Shown here: in pieces, positions 33,333-44,848 of the stretch
How the letters are laid out: every line of letters starts with the position of its first letter
How positions within the stretch are numbered: the first letter of the stretch is position 1
DNA from: Pyronema omphalodes
Lineage: Eukaryota > Ascomycota > Pezizomycetes > Pezizales > Pyronemataceae
Reading direction: 5' to 3'
Assembly: GCA_024516155.1 (NCBI GenBank)
Contig: JAJJXM010000034.1
Location: 1 to 64,000 of the forward strand
DNA: 64,000 nucleotides
Made by a program: the position numbers and the translations under genes
The notes under the pieces: model-generated
The model's database searches: none
Told to the model about the DNA's origin: nothing
Seen by the model: the letters and a program-made list of their open reading frames with translations, nothing else

Positions 33333-34649
33333 ATGTCGCCAAAACATTCACACAGCAACGCCCGACGATCTAAACGGTCCGAAAACGCGTACACAGCCCT
33401 GATGGACCTTCCTCACCATGGATCTAATCCTACTTTTGATGGAAGAGACCGAAAAGGTGATGAAGTTGATGGAAACTTCACTGGAAAGCCCTTCCAGAGC
33501 GTGGTCTTGGCAGGATCACCAGCTCCCTCAACTACACCACCGAAGCAGCCAGCAACGATCGCGAGCTTCCAGGACTTTAACCAGTCCTACGAAGACACAA
33601 ATCACCCCTACAACCGCCTTGATCGTGACTTCGACATGATGCACGATGCCCTAAGGACGCAACATAACGGTTTGCATGTGAAGTTTGACCTTGTCATGCT
33701 GAAACTGGACCGCCTAATGGGCGAGAATAATCCACTCAAGGCAGCATATGCCTCCACAAAGGCGCAAGTAGCAGATCTAACGGCTGCTGTCAACGCCCTC
33801 ATGAGGGAAATCAAGGATCAGCACATCAATTCGGTGCCCCCCTCACCGACCACCACGACCTCTTCTGCTGCTATGGAAGAGATGACCATGCAACTGTCAG
33901 TTGTCCACAATGACATCCAAGATGTTCTGGACGCCGTTCGCAATCCTCCTGGCAAGAGAAAGCGAAGGGGGAGCGACCAGAACACTGAACTAACCTCACC
34001 GACACACCGACGACCGGCAAACCACAAACCCAGAGCTGTATCACCTGAGCAGAGCTTGATGCACTCGAAACATGCGACCACCGCCGCCCAGGACAAGCTT
34101 GATGCCAACAAGTTAAAGTCCCCCCTACCTCTCCTCGGATTCACTTCGACTGAAGCGACACCGGAACCTCAGCCTGACAGTCCCTCTGTTCAGGACACAT
34201 CTCTACCCGACGCCCCTAGCACTGCCCCTGCTGAGACAGATGGATGGAAGACTGTGGAGGCGAAGGCTACACAGAAGAAGAAGACGAAAGCAAAGGAGAC
34301 GACATCTACGGCAGCGACACCCAGCAAGACCCCTACAACAAAGAATGGTGGCCGGGGAAAGAATACCCACCAACCCAGAACGACAACCCCCTCTGCAAAG
34401 AAGACTTGGGCAGAAGTCGTGAAGAGCGGAGGCATCAACGTCCAGATTGTGCTGGGGAATGGCAATCCTGGACTTACAACACCACCGACGAGAAGGGGAG
34501 AGAGGCGAGGAGGGGCAGCAAGAAGGCTGAGGCGGAAGGAAGGGGAGAGTGAGAGAGTCGAGGGGAAGCGGGGCAGGGAGGGCCTGGGTGTCTCCGTGGG
34601 CAATGATGCAGGAGGCATCAGTGGAGGAGTTGAGACGGGGGAGGTATAA
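33333..34649 (+). CDS. LINE ORF1-like protein, 438 aa, intact frame
   Basis: The ATG lies about 210 bp from the element's 5' end, and the frame is open for 438 codons up to the first A tract. Residues about 90-170 form a heptad-like region (LDRDFDMMHDALR, LVMLKLDRLMGEN, VADLTAAVNALMREI) that could be a coiled coil. The middle is Thr/Pro/Lys-rich with a basic KRKRRGS motif, and there is a block WAEVVKSGG typical of the region before the RNA-binding domain in ORF1 proteins. The last about 75 residues (Gly/Arg/Glu-rich) are translated 3' UTR, so the real RNA-binding part and zinc knuckles seem to be deleted. The protein may be only a remnant; expression is unknown. Confidence 0.65.
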   Translation: MSPKHSHSNARRSKRSENAYTALMDLPHHGSNPTFDGRDRKGDEVDGNFTGKPFQSVVLAGSPAPSTTPPKQPATIASFQDFNQSYEDTNHPYNRLDRDFDMMHDALRTQHNGLHVKFDLVMLKLDRLMGENNPLKAAYASTKAQVADLTAAVNALMREIKDQHINSVPPSPTTTTSSAAMEEMTMQLSVVHNDIQDVLDAVRNPPGKRKRRGSDQNTELTSPTHRRPANHKPRAVSPEQSLMHSKHATTAAQDKLDANKLKSPLPLLGFTSTEATPEPQPDSPSVQDTSLPDAPSTAPAETDGWKTVEAKATQKKKTKAKETTSTAATPSKTPTTKNGGRGKNTHQPRTTTPSAKKTWAEVVKSGGINVQIVLGNGNPGLTTPPTRRGERRGGAARRLRRKEGESERVEGKRGREGLGVSVGNDAGGISGGVETGEV

Positions 34650-34836
34650 AAAAAAAAAAAAAAAAAAAAGGGGGATGTATATGGGGAAGGGTGGAGGATA
34701 CAAGGCACCAGGAAGGGTGTCTGCGGAGCGTACAGGGCTCACGGACAGAACGACGAGAAGGACAGAAATGGAATACGAGAAACAGAGAGGGGGGCTACAA
34801 CCTGACAAATGAAGACCGCTCTGGGGCGTTCCCAGT

Positions 34837-34862
34837 AACTGTCGATGTAACACTCGGCAGTT
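34837..34862 (+). promoter_or_regulatory. 3'-UTR hairpin of the LINE family, plus copy
   Basis: AACTGTCGAT at 34,837-34,846 pairs with CTCGGCAGTT at 34,853-34,862 over nine base pairs (one G-T pair; the loop-closing position is mismatched). It lies about 60 nt before the terminal A tract. The same hairpin, perfectly paired, occurs in the minus copy at 36,372-36,397. It is a candidate recognition structure for the reverse transcriptase. Confidence 0.6.
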
Positions 34863-36371
34863 AGCAATGTATAGTAACTCGATAGCAGCCGCCATAACCT
34901 TACGGTTAGATGCGAGTATGTATAAAAAAAAAAAAAAAAAAAAAAAAGTATCAAGAGCGCAATTGTCTACCACCCGACACTTTCCTGGTTGGCATCCGGG
35001 ATGATCGCAGAAACATTCGACCGGACTTTGATAATGTCAGACGTGCAATCGATGGAACGCACATACCCGCACGGGTTCATACATTATACACTGCTACCTT
35101 CCATGACTGGAGTGGCAACCTCTCATTGAATGTTCTTTCTGCATGTAGCCTTGATCGATTTTTGACCTATGTTTGTGCTGGCTCAGAGTGAAGTTCTCAT
35201 GATGCACAAGTATTGGAGACTGCACTGCTGAACAACTTCACGGTGATGCCAGGACGAATTTACCTTGCCAATGCAGGTTATGGTCTCCGGGCAGGTTTTA
35301 GACCCCATATGAAGGTGGTCGCTATAATCTGCAGGAGCAAGCAAGGGCATGACAAAGGTATGGATCCAGCATCTCATCTGTTTTCCACCTAATGCTTTGT
35401 TGATTTTTTTTTTCTTGTTCGTATGTTTTTCCCAGTCACTGACCACTATGGGGCGAAGACCAGCATCGCCTGCGGAGCTGTTCATCTCGCGGCATGCTCA
35501 GTTGTGAAAACTGCATCGAGAGCGTCTTTAATGCGTTCAAAGATGATTGCCAATTTGGAATATCCCCCCGCAGTATGAGTATTGCGACCAGGTGAAGCTT
35601 GTGCTAGCATTGACTGCATTGCAGAACTTCATGCAAGAGCAGGCTCAGGCCAGAGAGGACTGTTTCTAAAGTGAAGCTGATGCAGAACGGGAGAATGAAG
35701 GTTCTGCAGACACTGGATTGAATATTGGCTGGGGGATGTGGTGAGCGAGGCCGTGTGCATGGGCGGATGGCGGACGACAGTCAGAGAATAGCACACGTGG
35801 TCCGAGAGGACTATTCACTGTACCGGCGAGGATAATGTACAGTTTTTGTTGTAACGAAATATTCTCAAATTGAATAGTCCAAAAAGTATCTATCTCATGA
35901 CGCAGCCACTCCTCATCATCTTCATCAGCCTCAAGTGCGAGGAACATCCCGGCCTTTGTTGTGTGTTCAAACATCCCGTAACAATCGTTCAATAATTCAT
36001 TTTCTCGACCGGATTTGCGTTTGTACATATTGCGGCACTTAGGACTGGCATCCCAGGTCTTTGACCCGGCAGGATCTGCAATCTCCGCCAGCATCTGAAT
36101 GGAAGCTGCCAAACGTGAAGTGACCCGTTCAGGATGCTCTCGTTGGTAGCTGGAACGGCTCGCTGCCAAACCTGGTGAAGGTGTAGAGACAGGTGCATTT
36201 GGGGCAGGTGTGGTCTGGGGTGTTTTCATTTCAGTATTAACATGAAGAGGATCAAGAGGAACACCGAGGTAAACGACCCATACACCTTTTTGTTTTTTTT
36301 TTTTTTTTTTATTCATACTCGCATCTAACCGTGAGGTTATGGCGGCTGCTATCCAATTACTTTACATTGCT

Positions 36372-36397
36372 AACTGTCGAGTGTTACCTCGACAGTT
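36372..36397 (-). promoter_or_regulatory. 3'-UTR hairpin of the LINE family, minus copy
   Basis: A perfect 10-bp stem AACTGTCGAG/CTCGACAGTT with a 6-nt loop, at the same distance from the A-tail as in the plus copy (34,837-34,862). Confidence 0.65.
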
Positions 36398-37245
36398 ACT
36401 GGGAACGCCCCAGAGCGGTCTTCATTTGTCAGGTTGTAGCCCCCCTCTCTGTTTCTCATATTCCATTTCTGTCCTTCTCGTCGTTCTGTCCGTGAGACCT
36501 GTGCGCTCTGCAGACACCCTTCCCGGCGCCTGGTGTCCTCCACCCTTCCCCGTCTGCGTCGCCTTCAGTATTATGTTTTTTTTTTTTTTTTTTAGAAACC
36601 CCAGCCTCTTCTTCCCTTGCCATCATCGTCCTCTTCTCTTCTCCCTCTCGCCTTTCCTTCTCTCCTTCCTCTCTCTCTCCGTTCCTCTGCTTCCTTCCTC
36701 CTCCTCTCCTCCTCATTTTCCGTCTCTCTCAAATCTCCTCCTTGTCCCCCGTGCTTCTCAATCCCTCTCCCCCCCCCTTCTCCATCTCCCTACTCCACTT
36801 CATCTACGTCCTCATTATATTTATTTTATATTATTAATTTTTTTTTTTCTTGTTTTTTTTTTAATGTTCTTCGCCTGGGTTCAGCAATGTTCCCCAGCCT
36901 GTCGTCACGATACTTCTATCTGGTCTGTCAGTCACCTCAGGGGTCGTGCTGAATACCGTGTGTGCCCATTCGGACGTGGCGATCTTCGTCGCAGAGATCA
37001 AGGTGGCCAGTGCACGGGTTCCATGTTTGGTGTGGAGGATGATTCGGAGGTCGAGTCGCCAGTGTCGTGGGAGCTTCAGTGTTTTGCGTATTGTTATGCG
37101 GTGGGGCGTAATGAGTGGGCATGATAGTAGCAGGTGTTTGGGGGTCTGGGGGGGGGTGGAGTGGGCAGGGGCAAGCGCGGGATGGATAGGTTGGTGTGGG
37201 GGGGTGTGTCAGACAATCCAGAAAGAAGCCATGTCCTGTGCGTAG

Positions 37246-37508
37246 TCATAGGATGGCGGTCGATATCTTTCTTGGAACCGCAGTGTAGGCTTCGTCGAGT
37301 GATCGTTTGTGTGGCACATGATACGTCTTTGGCTTCGGGCTCTCGTCGTACCATTTGATCCACTCCGCTATGTAGTATTCCTTGATTTGTCTTCGGATCC
37401 ACGATAGGGAAGTGGAGGGAGGGTTGGTTGGGGCGGTGATTGTGGCCTGTTTTGCGAGCAAGTCGGCTTCCTCGTTGCCGGTTATATTCGTGTGACCGGG
37501 AACCCAAT
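37246..37508 (-). pseudogene. LINE ORF2 fragment: RNase H domain C-terminal part
   Basis: The minus-strand frame contains HWVPGHTNITGNEEADLLAK, the last RNase H motif of fungal Tad-like LINE ORF2 proteins, followed by a linker of about 60 residues. It is truncated at the 5' end by the insertion boundary and runs into frameshifts downstream. Confidence 0.8.
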
Positions 37509-38270
37509 GACCCATACACCTGTTGCACAGACACCATCAAGGATTTTACGGAGTTCAGAAAGATTTGGTAGCGGTGCAAAGCCGAAATCTTTCTTCTGTG
37601 GTGTGTTCCATTGCAACAGTCATCAACGGAACACAATGACATTTGCCATAACTAACATGGATTGCGGTTTCCCAGACACCATCAGGTGCAGTCAGAACAC
37701 CATGATCATTATCCCAGCCGAAACCAGTCTCCCTTGAATCCTGTTCCATGTACCATACTTCCTTCTTAACGCATCCAACTTATTCTGACAGGGCGGGCCA
37801 TCAAGAGGCTGCTGTGATAGGTCAAAGTCAAGAACCCCCTTCATCACAGTTGACCAAAGCTCCCCTTGAATACATTATCTGAGCGCTGTCCAAGCTGAAT
37901 GTGCTTCCTCAGGCCCATTAACATGACCTTAGTCATCTCAGCAGGCCATTTGACTTGCTGTTTCCGGGCTGCAGTTTTCCCACCACCCTCCGTTGTATCC
38001 CCTTCCTGCTCTTTTCATCCTGGGCCCTGAACTCCATATGTGAAGCTCTTGGATGTTGCTAAGGCCTCAGAGCGGTCATGCTCAGCATACACAAGCTGAG
38101 TCGCCTCGGACACCTCATGGCGCAGCCGTTCTGCTGCAATCTGTTCACAGATTGCCTTCTGCAACTGCATGCACAACAATTGCAGCTGCAAGTCAGGCAG
38201 GATTGCATGCTGCTGCGCTCAGATAGTGATCACATCAAGGGTCTTGCCATTGCCCGAAATGTTTCTCATT

Positions 38271-40260
38271 GTTTCTGAATTGATTCAGTTGCTCTGCTAT
38301 CACGAGGTTGTGGGTGGTTAACTCGGGGCAGCCTGTTTTGATCTGCCGGCAGAATTACGGTCGTGATTCGGGTTATGCGGATATGATGGAGTAAGTTGGG
38401 GGTTGCGGCCGACAACTGTGCAGGAGAGCGTAGGCCACATTATTCGGGTCATGATTGGGGTTGTTCTGATGGAATGGAGAGAGTTGTGGAATTGTAACTA
38501 AGAGTCATGCAGGAGAATGTTAGGAATGCAATCTGCCACCAAAGATGTTGGGCAAGATGCCTAGCATGGACACGTTTCTGAGCCGTCCATCATGATGTTG
38601 ACTAACACACATCCCCCCCTTTCAGCACCCAAGAATGGATGAACCAGGCCTTGACAAACCACAGGAAAACGATCTGGTGTAACGTTCAGGAATCCTGGAC
38701 ACAGAGGACAACAGTGATTTTGCATTCGATATGCTGACACTATGATGTTGCGCGGAACAAGGCCACTAATGGTGCTCCCGGAGGTGGCATGAAATACCAC
38801 TGTGCTGCCTCTGTGTTGCAACAATCCAACGAGGCTATAGGTGATATACCATGCAAGCAGTGCTAGCTCACAGGCAGTGGATGGCAATGGAAACACTCAT
38901 GACATGCACCGGATGATGGGTACAAGAACCACTCGAGCATAGCTGTTTTCCTTGACCAAGCAATTATGTGTACAGTGAAAGAATTCAGAATCCATACAGG
39001 AGATACATGCGACAGTGTCCCAACAGCTGACTATGGGTTACGTACTCGTGTGGAGGCAACCAGCAGGATCTAGGCACTATGTGTGGGTGCCGGTTGGTGG
39101 TGTAACTTGGGGAAACAACAGCACCTCTTTGAGGAATGCCAACAACTGGCAAAGGGAATACAAGGTCCCGAAAAAGGAGGTTGATTCCATAAGAGCGCCC
39201 CAACAAAAACCAAGGGGAAGAATAACAGTGATGAATGACTTTCAGGATTACTGCTGTACCATAGGAATACCCACCGCGCCACAGAAACCGGAAGGCATTA
39301 TCAAAATGGGGATCTAAAGATACGAAGATGAAAAAGCATTTTGTATGATCATTCATCACATAGCTGTTTTTTGCCTGTGAATGTGGCCGTCCGCTTTACA
39401 GCTACTTCGCCAAGATACGAACTGCTGTTTTGTCATAACTATATTCTGTTTGTTTGTTGGTTTTTTATCCTGAGACGAACATAGGGTATATACAACCGGG
39501 GTGCCTCATCAGAAAGCTTTGGCTTCGAGGACAGGAACAGATTGTTATCCTTGTTTTTACCCGCATAGGCCTGAAAGGCGTCGAATGGATGTAGGATTAA
39601 AAATGCAATCAAAGATCGAAATAAGGAAAACATAAACCGTCATGTATGTAGTAAACCGAGCAACGTATCTTCCATTGCAGTAACTTTCCTCTGGACAATC
39701 CAGCTAGCAGCGGCATGGATTGGCCTCTCTGTGTCAGTTAGCCTTCTGCTGCTGCGGTTGTAATGCGTATGGAATATCTGTACCTCGCCACTTGGATTTT
39801 CAATGATGTTGAACATCCCACATGTACAGATGGATGTTGGAATTCCAACAGAATCTTAATCTTGGGCCCGGCTGGCATGGTCATCTGAAGTCTTGCAATA
39901 GCTATGAGTATATAAATCCTTTTGGTAGCGTGGTTGTGGGTGCAGTGAAATGGCGTTGACTCCAGGTAACGATGGAAAAAGAATCGCCCTACATTGGTCT
40001 AGTGCATATAAAGAAGTAGAAGACAGCTCAAACAATAGACTGTATTTCTTTGCGTTGTTGCGCGAATTGTCCTTGAGGATTACGGGAGTTTGATAAAAAC
40101 GTGCTCTGAGTGTAAGATGAAAGAACACCTCAAGCTCGGGGGAACGGCACCTACTTATACCCTCCATCTCAGTATAGACCTCATGAATTTCGCCGACATT
40201 CGACTACTTCTCAATCCTAATCCACGAATCCCCCACGTACCCCATCTATCATCCACCTTG
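38271..40260. other. Unassigned DNA between transposons and genes
   Basis: Nearly 2 kb with short open frames only. An open plus segment at 39,015-39,317 (100 codons) and its minus shadow lack recognisable motifs. The right end of the Harbinger-like element may lie here. No gene supported. Confidence 0.4.
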
Positions 40261-43200
40261 TTGTCGTCATAGAAAACAAGGAAATATGCCATCATACGCC
40301 ATCATCACGGCTCATTCAGCAGATCATGACTGTTGCATACGTTATCCTGGGTAAATATTGTATATCCTCCCTAGTTCGCTGAGTCTCATGAACCCGTCGT
40401 TGACGTACTCCGAGCAATAATGTAGATGGATGACGTTTTGTTGCGTGGACTCTGGATATTTGTGGTTTATTTTGGTGAGATTGCTAGAGAAATGGTGACG
40501 TAGGTTTCCGTCGATGACGTGGCTGATGGCTGTGCTGTGTGCCGCGATTGAGGAGGATGTTGGTGAGTAGGGTAGGGAGTGCTGTGGATAGTTGAAGAGT
40601 TGACGCGGGACGGCAGGGAAAACAGGGAGGTTGATATGGACTTATGGATTATTCGTGCAGATTGGGTTGGTGAAGACTTACGTAGTAGCAATACAAGTTG
40701 GTTGGGATTTACGTATCATTACGCGGTGTAGGATACAAGCTGACGAATGCTCTTTTCTTCCGACTGTGAGTATGCTTCGAAGCGTCATAGATATGCCGAG
40801 ACAATGGAGGTGGTGGTTATCCACGTATTATGCGTCATGCTGGTGGAACATACCGCAGATACTTCCACCATCGTTTCTTCCCCCGATAATATGGCTGCTT
40901 GGAGTCATTGTAGCCTGGCCATAAAACAAGATCAGCATCACCAGAACTATATCCTCCAACATGATTCCGTCCCATACTTTTCCGATCTTCATTATCTAAC
41001 CCTGCTATTCCTACCCCACGTCCCGGTTCGCAGTCTCGTGATATTCTTCTGAATTTACCAACCTCCCTGTCCCGACAAAAGGTGCACCATCTCCATATCT
41101 CCTAAACCCCCAAGCAGTAACTCGTTATATACAACCGATAATAAGTCTTCAAATGTAGGATTTGGTTCCTCTACAGACGGTGGCTTATTTCTTCAACTGC
41201 GGATTATATTCCTAACCCAAGCCAATCCCCATAACCTCATCTACCTCATCTACCACCACGCCCCAGCATCCGCAACCCATTTCCAACCTCAGCTCTCATT
41301 GTTCATCAATAGTATCAAACCCCCAGAACCCCAGAAGTTAGTATCCCTATACACAACCCCAAACCGCCATTATTCCATCACTTATCTTCCCACCCAACTC
41401 TCATCTAAGTTATCCCAGGTTATATTTCGCAGATTTCCAGAGACTCTAGAATCCCAGCAACATTCCACAGGGAAAGAAATGCTTTAAGCTGAGACGAATG
41501 GGATGTATAAAATTGATAAAATTGATATGCCACCCACCCACTCACCCATCCACCCCCGGTACTGCAGTTAGCTACAAGCCTATAACGATCACTACCGGGG
41601 AAGAGAAGGGAAGAGAAGGGAAGGGAAGGGAAGGGAAGGGAATCAAAGTCGGGGTTGAAGGGGGTTTATTACCAGCTAGAAACTGCGGATGATGATAATT
41701 TGATAGTGTGATAGGATATGGGGATGATGACAGGTTGTTAGGACAGGGGGAAGGGGAATGAATAGGTAGGCCGAGTGAAAATGATATGGGGGGGGGGGGT
41801 ATGTACCGCGTCGGTGATTATGGTGGTATAGCCTGGGGGAGGGGTGGGGGAGGGGTCGTGGATTAAAACAATGGTATAATAGCAGATAACAGATTCGCAA
41901 TTATTCCTCTTTTTTCTTCCTCTTTTTGTTTTCTCCTTTTCCTCTTTCCTTTCTTTTTATAGAAGAGCTTAAAATTACCCCATAAAACCCAGGGAGAAAT
42001 TTATCCACCGACATATCCACCTACACCTCCTTTTTTTTTAAAAAAACTCAAAAAAAAAAACAAAAAAAAACAGGAACAGGAGCAGGACCAGGAGCAGGAC
42101 CAGGAGCAGGACCAGGAGCAAAAAACACGATTTCCATCAATCTTAAAAAAAACAAAAAAAAAAAAAAAAGCAACACAAAAGACAGAAGACAGAAGACAGA
42201 TATCCATAACTCCAACACAAGTGATCCCTCCTTGTGGGTGACGGCACCTAATCATGACCCCCAATCCTCAATTCTCAACTCTCAATCGTCAATTCCCTTT
42301 TTCTTTCTCATCATTCCCGCAGGAAAACTTCAACTTCGAGTGATGCCCCATGACAGTTCCCCACACCGTATCATCACATCGACGAACCGTGCTCCTTGAT
42401 CATTAATTACTCCAGCATCATATCACGTACATCCATAGCCTCTAGTTTAATTTTTCCTTGATGTTTTTCTTGGTGTTTTTCTTGGTGTTTATATTTCTCC
42501 ATGAATTTAAGTTGCCTTGAAATATCTATCAACCACCAGAAGGAATGAAATATATGAATGACAATATGAATGAAATAAATGAATGAAATAATAATAATAA
42601 TAAACCCGCTATTTGTTGAAAAAGTAGGTTTTGTAAGTATTTGTTGTGCCTACTTACATACATATATATAAAAAACTTCCACCTTTAAAACCCCCCTCCA
42701 AAGAAAAACCTCCACCGTCAGAACCCCCTGCAAAAAAGGAACTTTATAACTTTGAAAGAAAAAAAAAAAAAAGAAAACTCCAATCCCCAAAAACACAAAA
42801 CCAAAGAATAAAGCTATTGTCCAAAAGTAAGTAAGTAAGAAAGCATCCACCAAAAAAGAAAAAAAAAAGTCCAAGTCCAAGTCCCAGCAACAGCAGCAGC
42901 CAAAAAGCCCCAATAGTTGAACGCAAGTCAAGTCCGCAAGTTACAAGTACATTAGTTAGTTAATCCGCCCCCAATATCGTCCTCACCATCCTCCTATCCC
43001 CCGTTTCCCTGTCCACTCTTCAAAAAGAAGAAAAACGATACTATACCCCATCCCATTAAAACCGCCCACCCGCCTCCAACCATCCACCCAAATCCCGCCA
43101 GTCTATATCCCATTCCCCCTCTTATTTTTACCCCCAAACCACCCGTTCTTCAATCTCGTCCCATTGAAAGCCCATATCTCCACCAATTCCCTGGTTACGC

Positions 43201-43330
43201 TTTCTTAATCCCTCTAATCATGATATTATCAATAGCTGCAATAAAACTCCAGCAGTAATCAAACCAAGCTTCCCAGTTCCCTGCATCCTGACTATTATCC
43301 AAAATATCTCTTCTCTAATCAGAAGCAGTT
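40261..43330. other. Intergenic region with simple repeats
   Basis: No coding sequence supported over 3 kb. It holds a GGGAA microsatellite (about 41,598-41,642), a G10 run near 41,791, a 12-bp GGACCAGGAGCA repeat (about 42,072-42,119) set in A-rich DNA, and A/T homopolymers. The right part may include the 3' UTR of the kinase gene. Confidence 0.5.
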
Positions 43331-44848
43331 CTAGTTTCCGGTGGCGTCACAAACAGCTGCAGGAACCTCCTCAGATGCCCACCGTCTTTCCCGGGGTGTA
43401 TCAAGCTGGTCTCTCCATGCGTTGAATTCTCCTAGTCGTATCAAAGCATATTGTGCGTAATCAAAGTCGATTTGGGAAATTGTTGCTTGGATTAGAGCCC
43501 AGATACCCCTGTATTCACAACTAATGTTAGCATTCTGTTCCGTTCTATGTTGCATTGCCATTCGTGTGCCAGCTCCAATGCCTGTTCTGCTGCCAATTTC
43601 GATTCCAATTTCTGCCGCAAACCCGCGGTAAAATATGAGTAAGACTTTTTGTGTGCGACTTACCAGTAAAATCCCGGAACACCTCTATAAAGATCCACCT
43701 CCTGCATCAATCCCTCAACCTCCTGTTCCGTAACCTCCACACCATCCTTCCTATGTTCATGAAAGCTCTTCAAGTACGCTCTAATAAACTCCCTCCTAAC
43801 CGGTCTAGTAGGAAGCTTCTCATAATCGCAAGCAAATCCACCCCACTCAGCAAAATGATTCGCAATATCAAACGCCCTTTCACAAGGGGTAGAATATTCA
43901 TAATCAATAAAATGAACCTTCTTCTCATCACCCGGTAATCTGATAACATTTCCATTCAACAAATCACAATGTCCAGTTACTAATCCAACCCCTCCATCTT
44001 GTCCTTTCAATTCATAACCGCCGTTTTTCTTCGCCGTTTGAAGTTTCTCTAGTTCTTGTCGAAGGGAGGCTTTTTGCGCTTTGGTGGAATCGTCGTGCGA
44101 TGGTAAAGCGGAGATCCAGCGGGCCATAACCCCCCAGAGATCGTTCACCCCGGGTCCGCTTGCCTGGCCGGCGGGGTGGGTGGGAAGAATTGCGTGCCAT
44201 TCTCCGAGACGTGATGCGACGGCGGTCCAGACTGTGGGATCGGCAAGGTCGTCGACGGAACATACTCGCCCCGCTACGAATCTGTAAAGGAGGCCATTGG
44301 CGAATCTTGCGAGTAAAGGGGGTGCGAGACCGTGCTTGGAAAGTAGAAGATGGGAGGTGCATTCACCTGTTGGAAAGGAGTATTCTCAGCTGACGTACTT
44401 TACAATGCGACGAGTGAAGGAACAAGGGGTAGCTGGGAGGGGAGGGGAGGGGAGGGGGGTAGAGAGGAAAAACTCACGGTCACGGTCAATAAGAATACTA
44501 GTGTCATTTCCATAAGCTCTCAGGAGAACGGAGTTTTCGTCTTCAAAAGCCTTTGCTTCCTGAGGAGAAAGACCTGGTGGAGGTTTATGAACACATTTCA
44601 AGAGCTGTGAGAGAGAAAAAAAAGATTATTAGTTCATGCCCTCACTTGATCATGTCGGACGGTTTTTTGTAGGAAAAACGTACTGTGTTGGTAATTCCGT
44701 CAGTGAAGCGAATAAACTTTACTCCTCGACCACCCTTTTGAGGCGTCCATTCGGGAAACAGTGAGTAGACGAGATGAGATGCGGAGGTTTGTGAGTTGGC
44801 GGGATTGTAGGCCAGGGGAATGTTTAGCAGCTCTTCTGTCTGGGACAT
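43331..44848 (-). CDS. Ethanolamine kinase-like protein, 4 exons, 390 aa
   Basis: Exons (minus) are 44,684-44,848, 44,478-44,604, 43,664-44,366 and 43,331-43,508. The introns have GT/AG ends (79, 111 and 155 bp), and the exon sum is 1173 nt in one frame. The enzyme family phosphorylates ethanolamine with ATP, the first step of the CDP-ethanolamine (Kennedy) route to phosphatidylethanolamine, in the cytosol. An IRFTDGITNT block near residue 50 is the nucleotide-binding loop. GHCDLLNGN at 229-237 is the Brenner-type catalytic loop (Asp232, Asn237), and IDYEY (Asp252) binds metal. The segment RAFDIANHFAEWGGFACDY and the final YW-GIWALIQATIS are typical of ethanolamine rather than choline kinases. 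Intron 2 contains a GGGGA repeat. No truncation seen. Choline as an additional substrate cannot be excluded. Confidence 0.92.

Larger units (their letters stand above)
33124..34947 (+). mobile_element. Non-autonomous LINE derivative carrying only ORF1
   Basis: This 1824-bp insertion is flanked by the perfect 14-bp target duplication GTATCAAGAGCGCA (33,110-33,123 and 34,948-34,961) and ends in an A tract. It has a 5' leader of about 210 bp, an open ORF1, a purine-rich 3' UTR, an internal A22 run (about 34,649-34,670), a 250-bp conserved 3' segment with a hairpin, and the terminal A tract. ORF2 (endonuclease/reverse transcriptase) is absent, so it must have been moved by another element's machinery. 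Confidence 0.88.
32768..35660 (+). pseudogene. Harbinger-type transposase, interrupted
   Basis: The N-terminal part (32,768 to about 33,110) has the helix-turn-helix-like region and the EEQLEIILFIVGGND...HSGETITRY block typical of HARBI1-like nucleases. After the LINE insertion (33,124-34,947) the catalytic part follows. It has AIDGTHIPARV (first Asp at 35,051-35,053), LSLNVLSACSLD, SSHDAQVLE (second Asp), LANAGYGLRAGF and, after an intron-like GTATGG...CCCAG segment (about 35,358-35,437), NCIESVFNAFK with the last Glu. A TGA separates CAGSE from SSHD. The enzyme would excise and insert the element at TWA-like sites. Confidence 0.8.
36288..37508 (-). mobile_element. 5'-truncated LINE copy
   Basis: This 1221-bp minus-strand insertion is flanked by the perfect 13-bp duplication GACCCATACACCT (36,275-36,287 and 37,509-37,521), with its T-tract (A-tail) at 36,288-36,311. 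It starts within the RNase H domain of ORF2, a normal 5' truncation. It has a purine-rich 3' UTR, an internal A tract (T20 at about 36,577-36,594) and the same 3' segment of about 250 bp as the plus copy. Confidence 0.88.
32760..38270. mobile_element. PIF/Harbinger-like DNA transposon, decayed, with two LINE insertions
   Basis: Two convergent genes make up the element: a DDE transposase on the plus strand (about 32,768-35,660) and a SANT/Myb-like protein on the minus strand (about 38,270-35,700). This two-gene set is the known composition of PIF/Harbinger elements. Each gene is cut by a LINE-family insertion (33,124-34,947 and 36,288-37,508). The terminal inverted repeats and 3-bp target sites were not found, so the outer limits are approximate. 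Confidence 0.72.
35700..38270 (-). pseudogene. SANT/Myb-like Harbinger accessory protein, interrupted
   Basis: On the minus strand from about 38,270 comes a Gln/Leu-rich helical N-terminus. It is followed by WPAEMTKVMLMGLR, NKLDALRRKY and GWDNDHGVLTAPDGVWE blocks, spread over frames 37,522-38,100. These resemble the SANT/Myb-type DNA-binding proteins that accompany fungal Harbinger transposases. The LINE insertion 36,288-37,508 splits it; across the insertion the reading continues CATGVWV to VYLGVPLDPLHV. The C-terminal half (35,700-36,274) is Pro/Ser-rich, then has an acidic ALEADEDDEEW segment. Frameshifts make it inactive. It would bind element ends and help import the transposase. Confidence 0.68.

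Noticed and set aside
35666..36316. Protein starting with a poly-lysine stretch
   Set aside because: The lysines are the T-tract (A-tail) of the LINE insertion; only the part beyond the insertion border is Harbinger accessory sequence.
42325..42400. Possible last exon after a CCCGCAG acceptor
   Set aside because: No upstream exon or donor in a coherent frame could be found.
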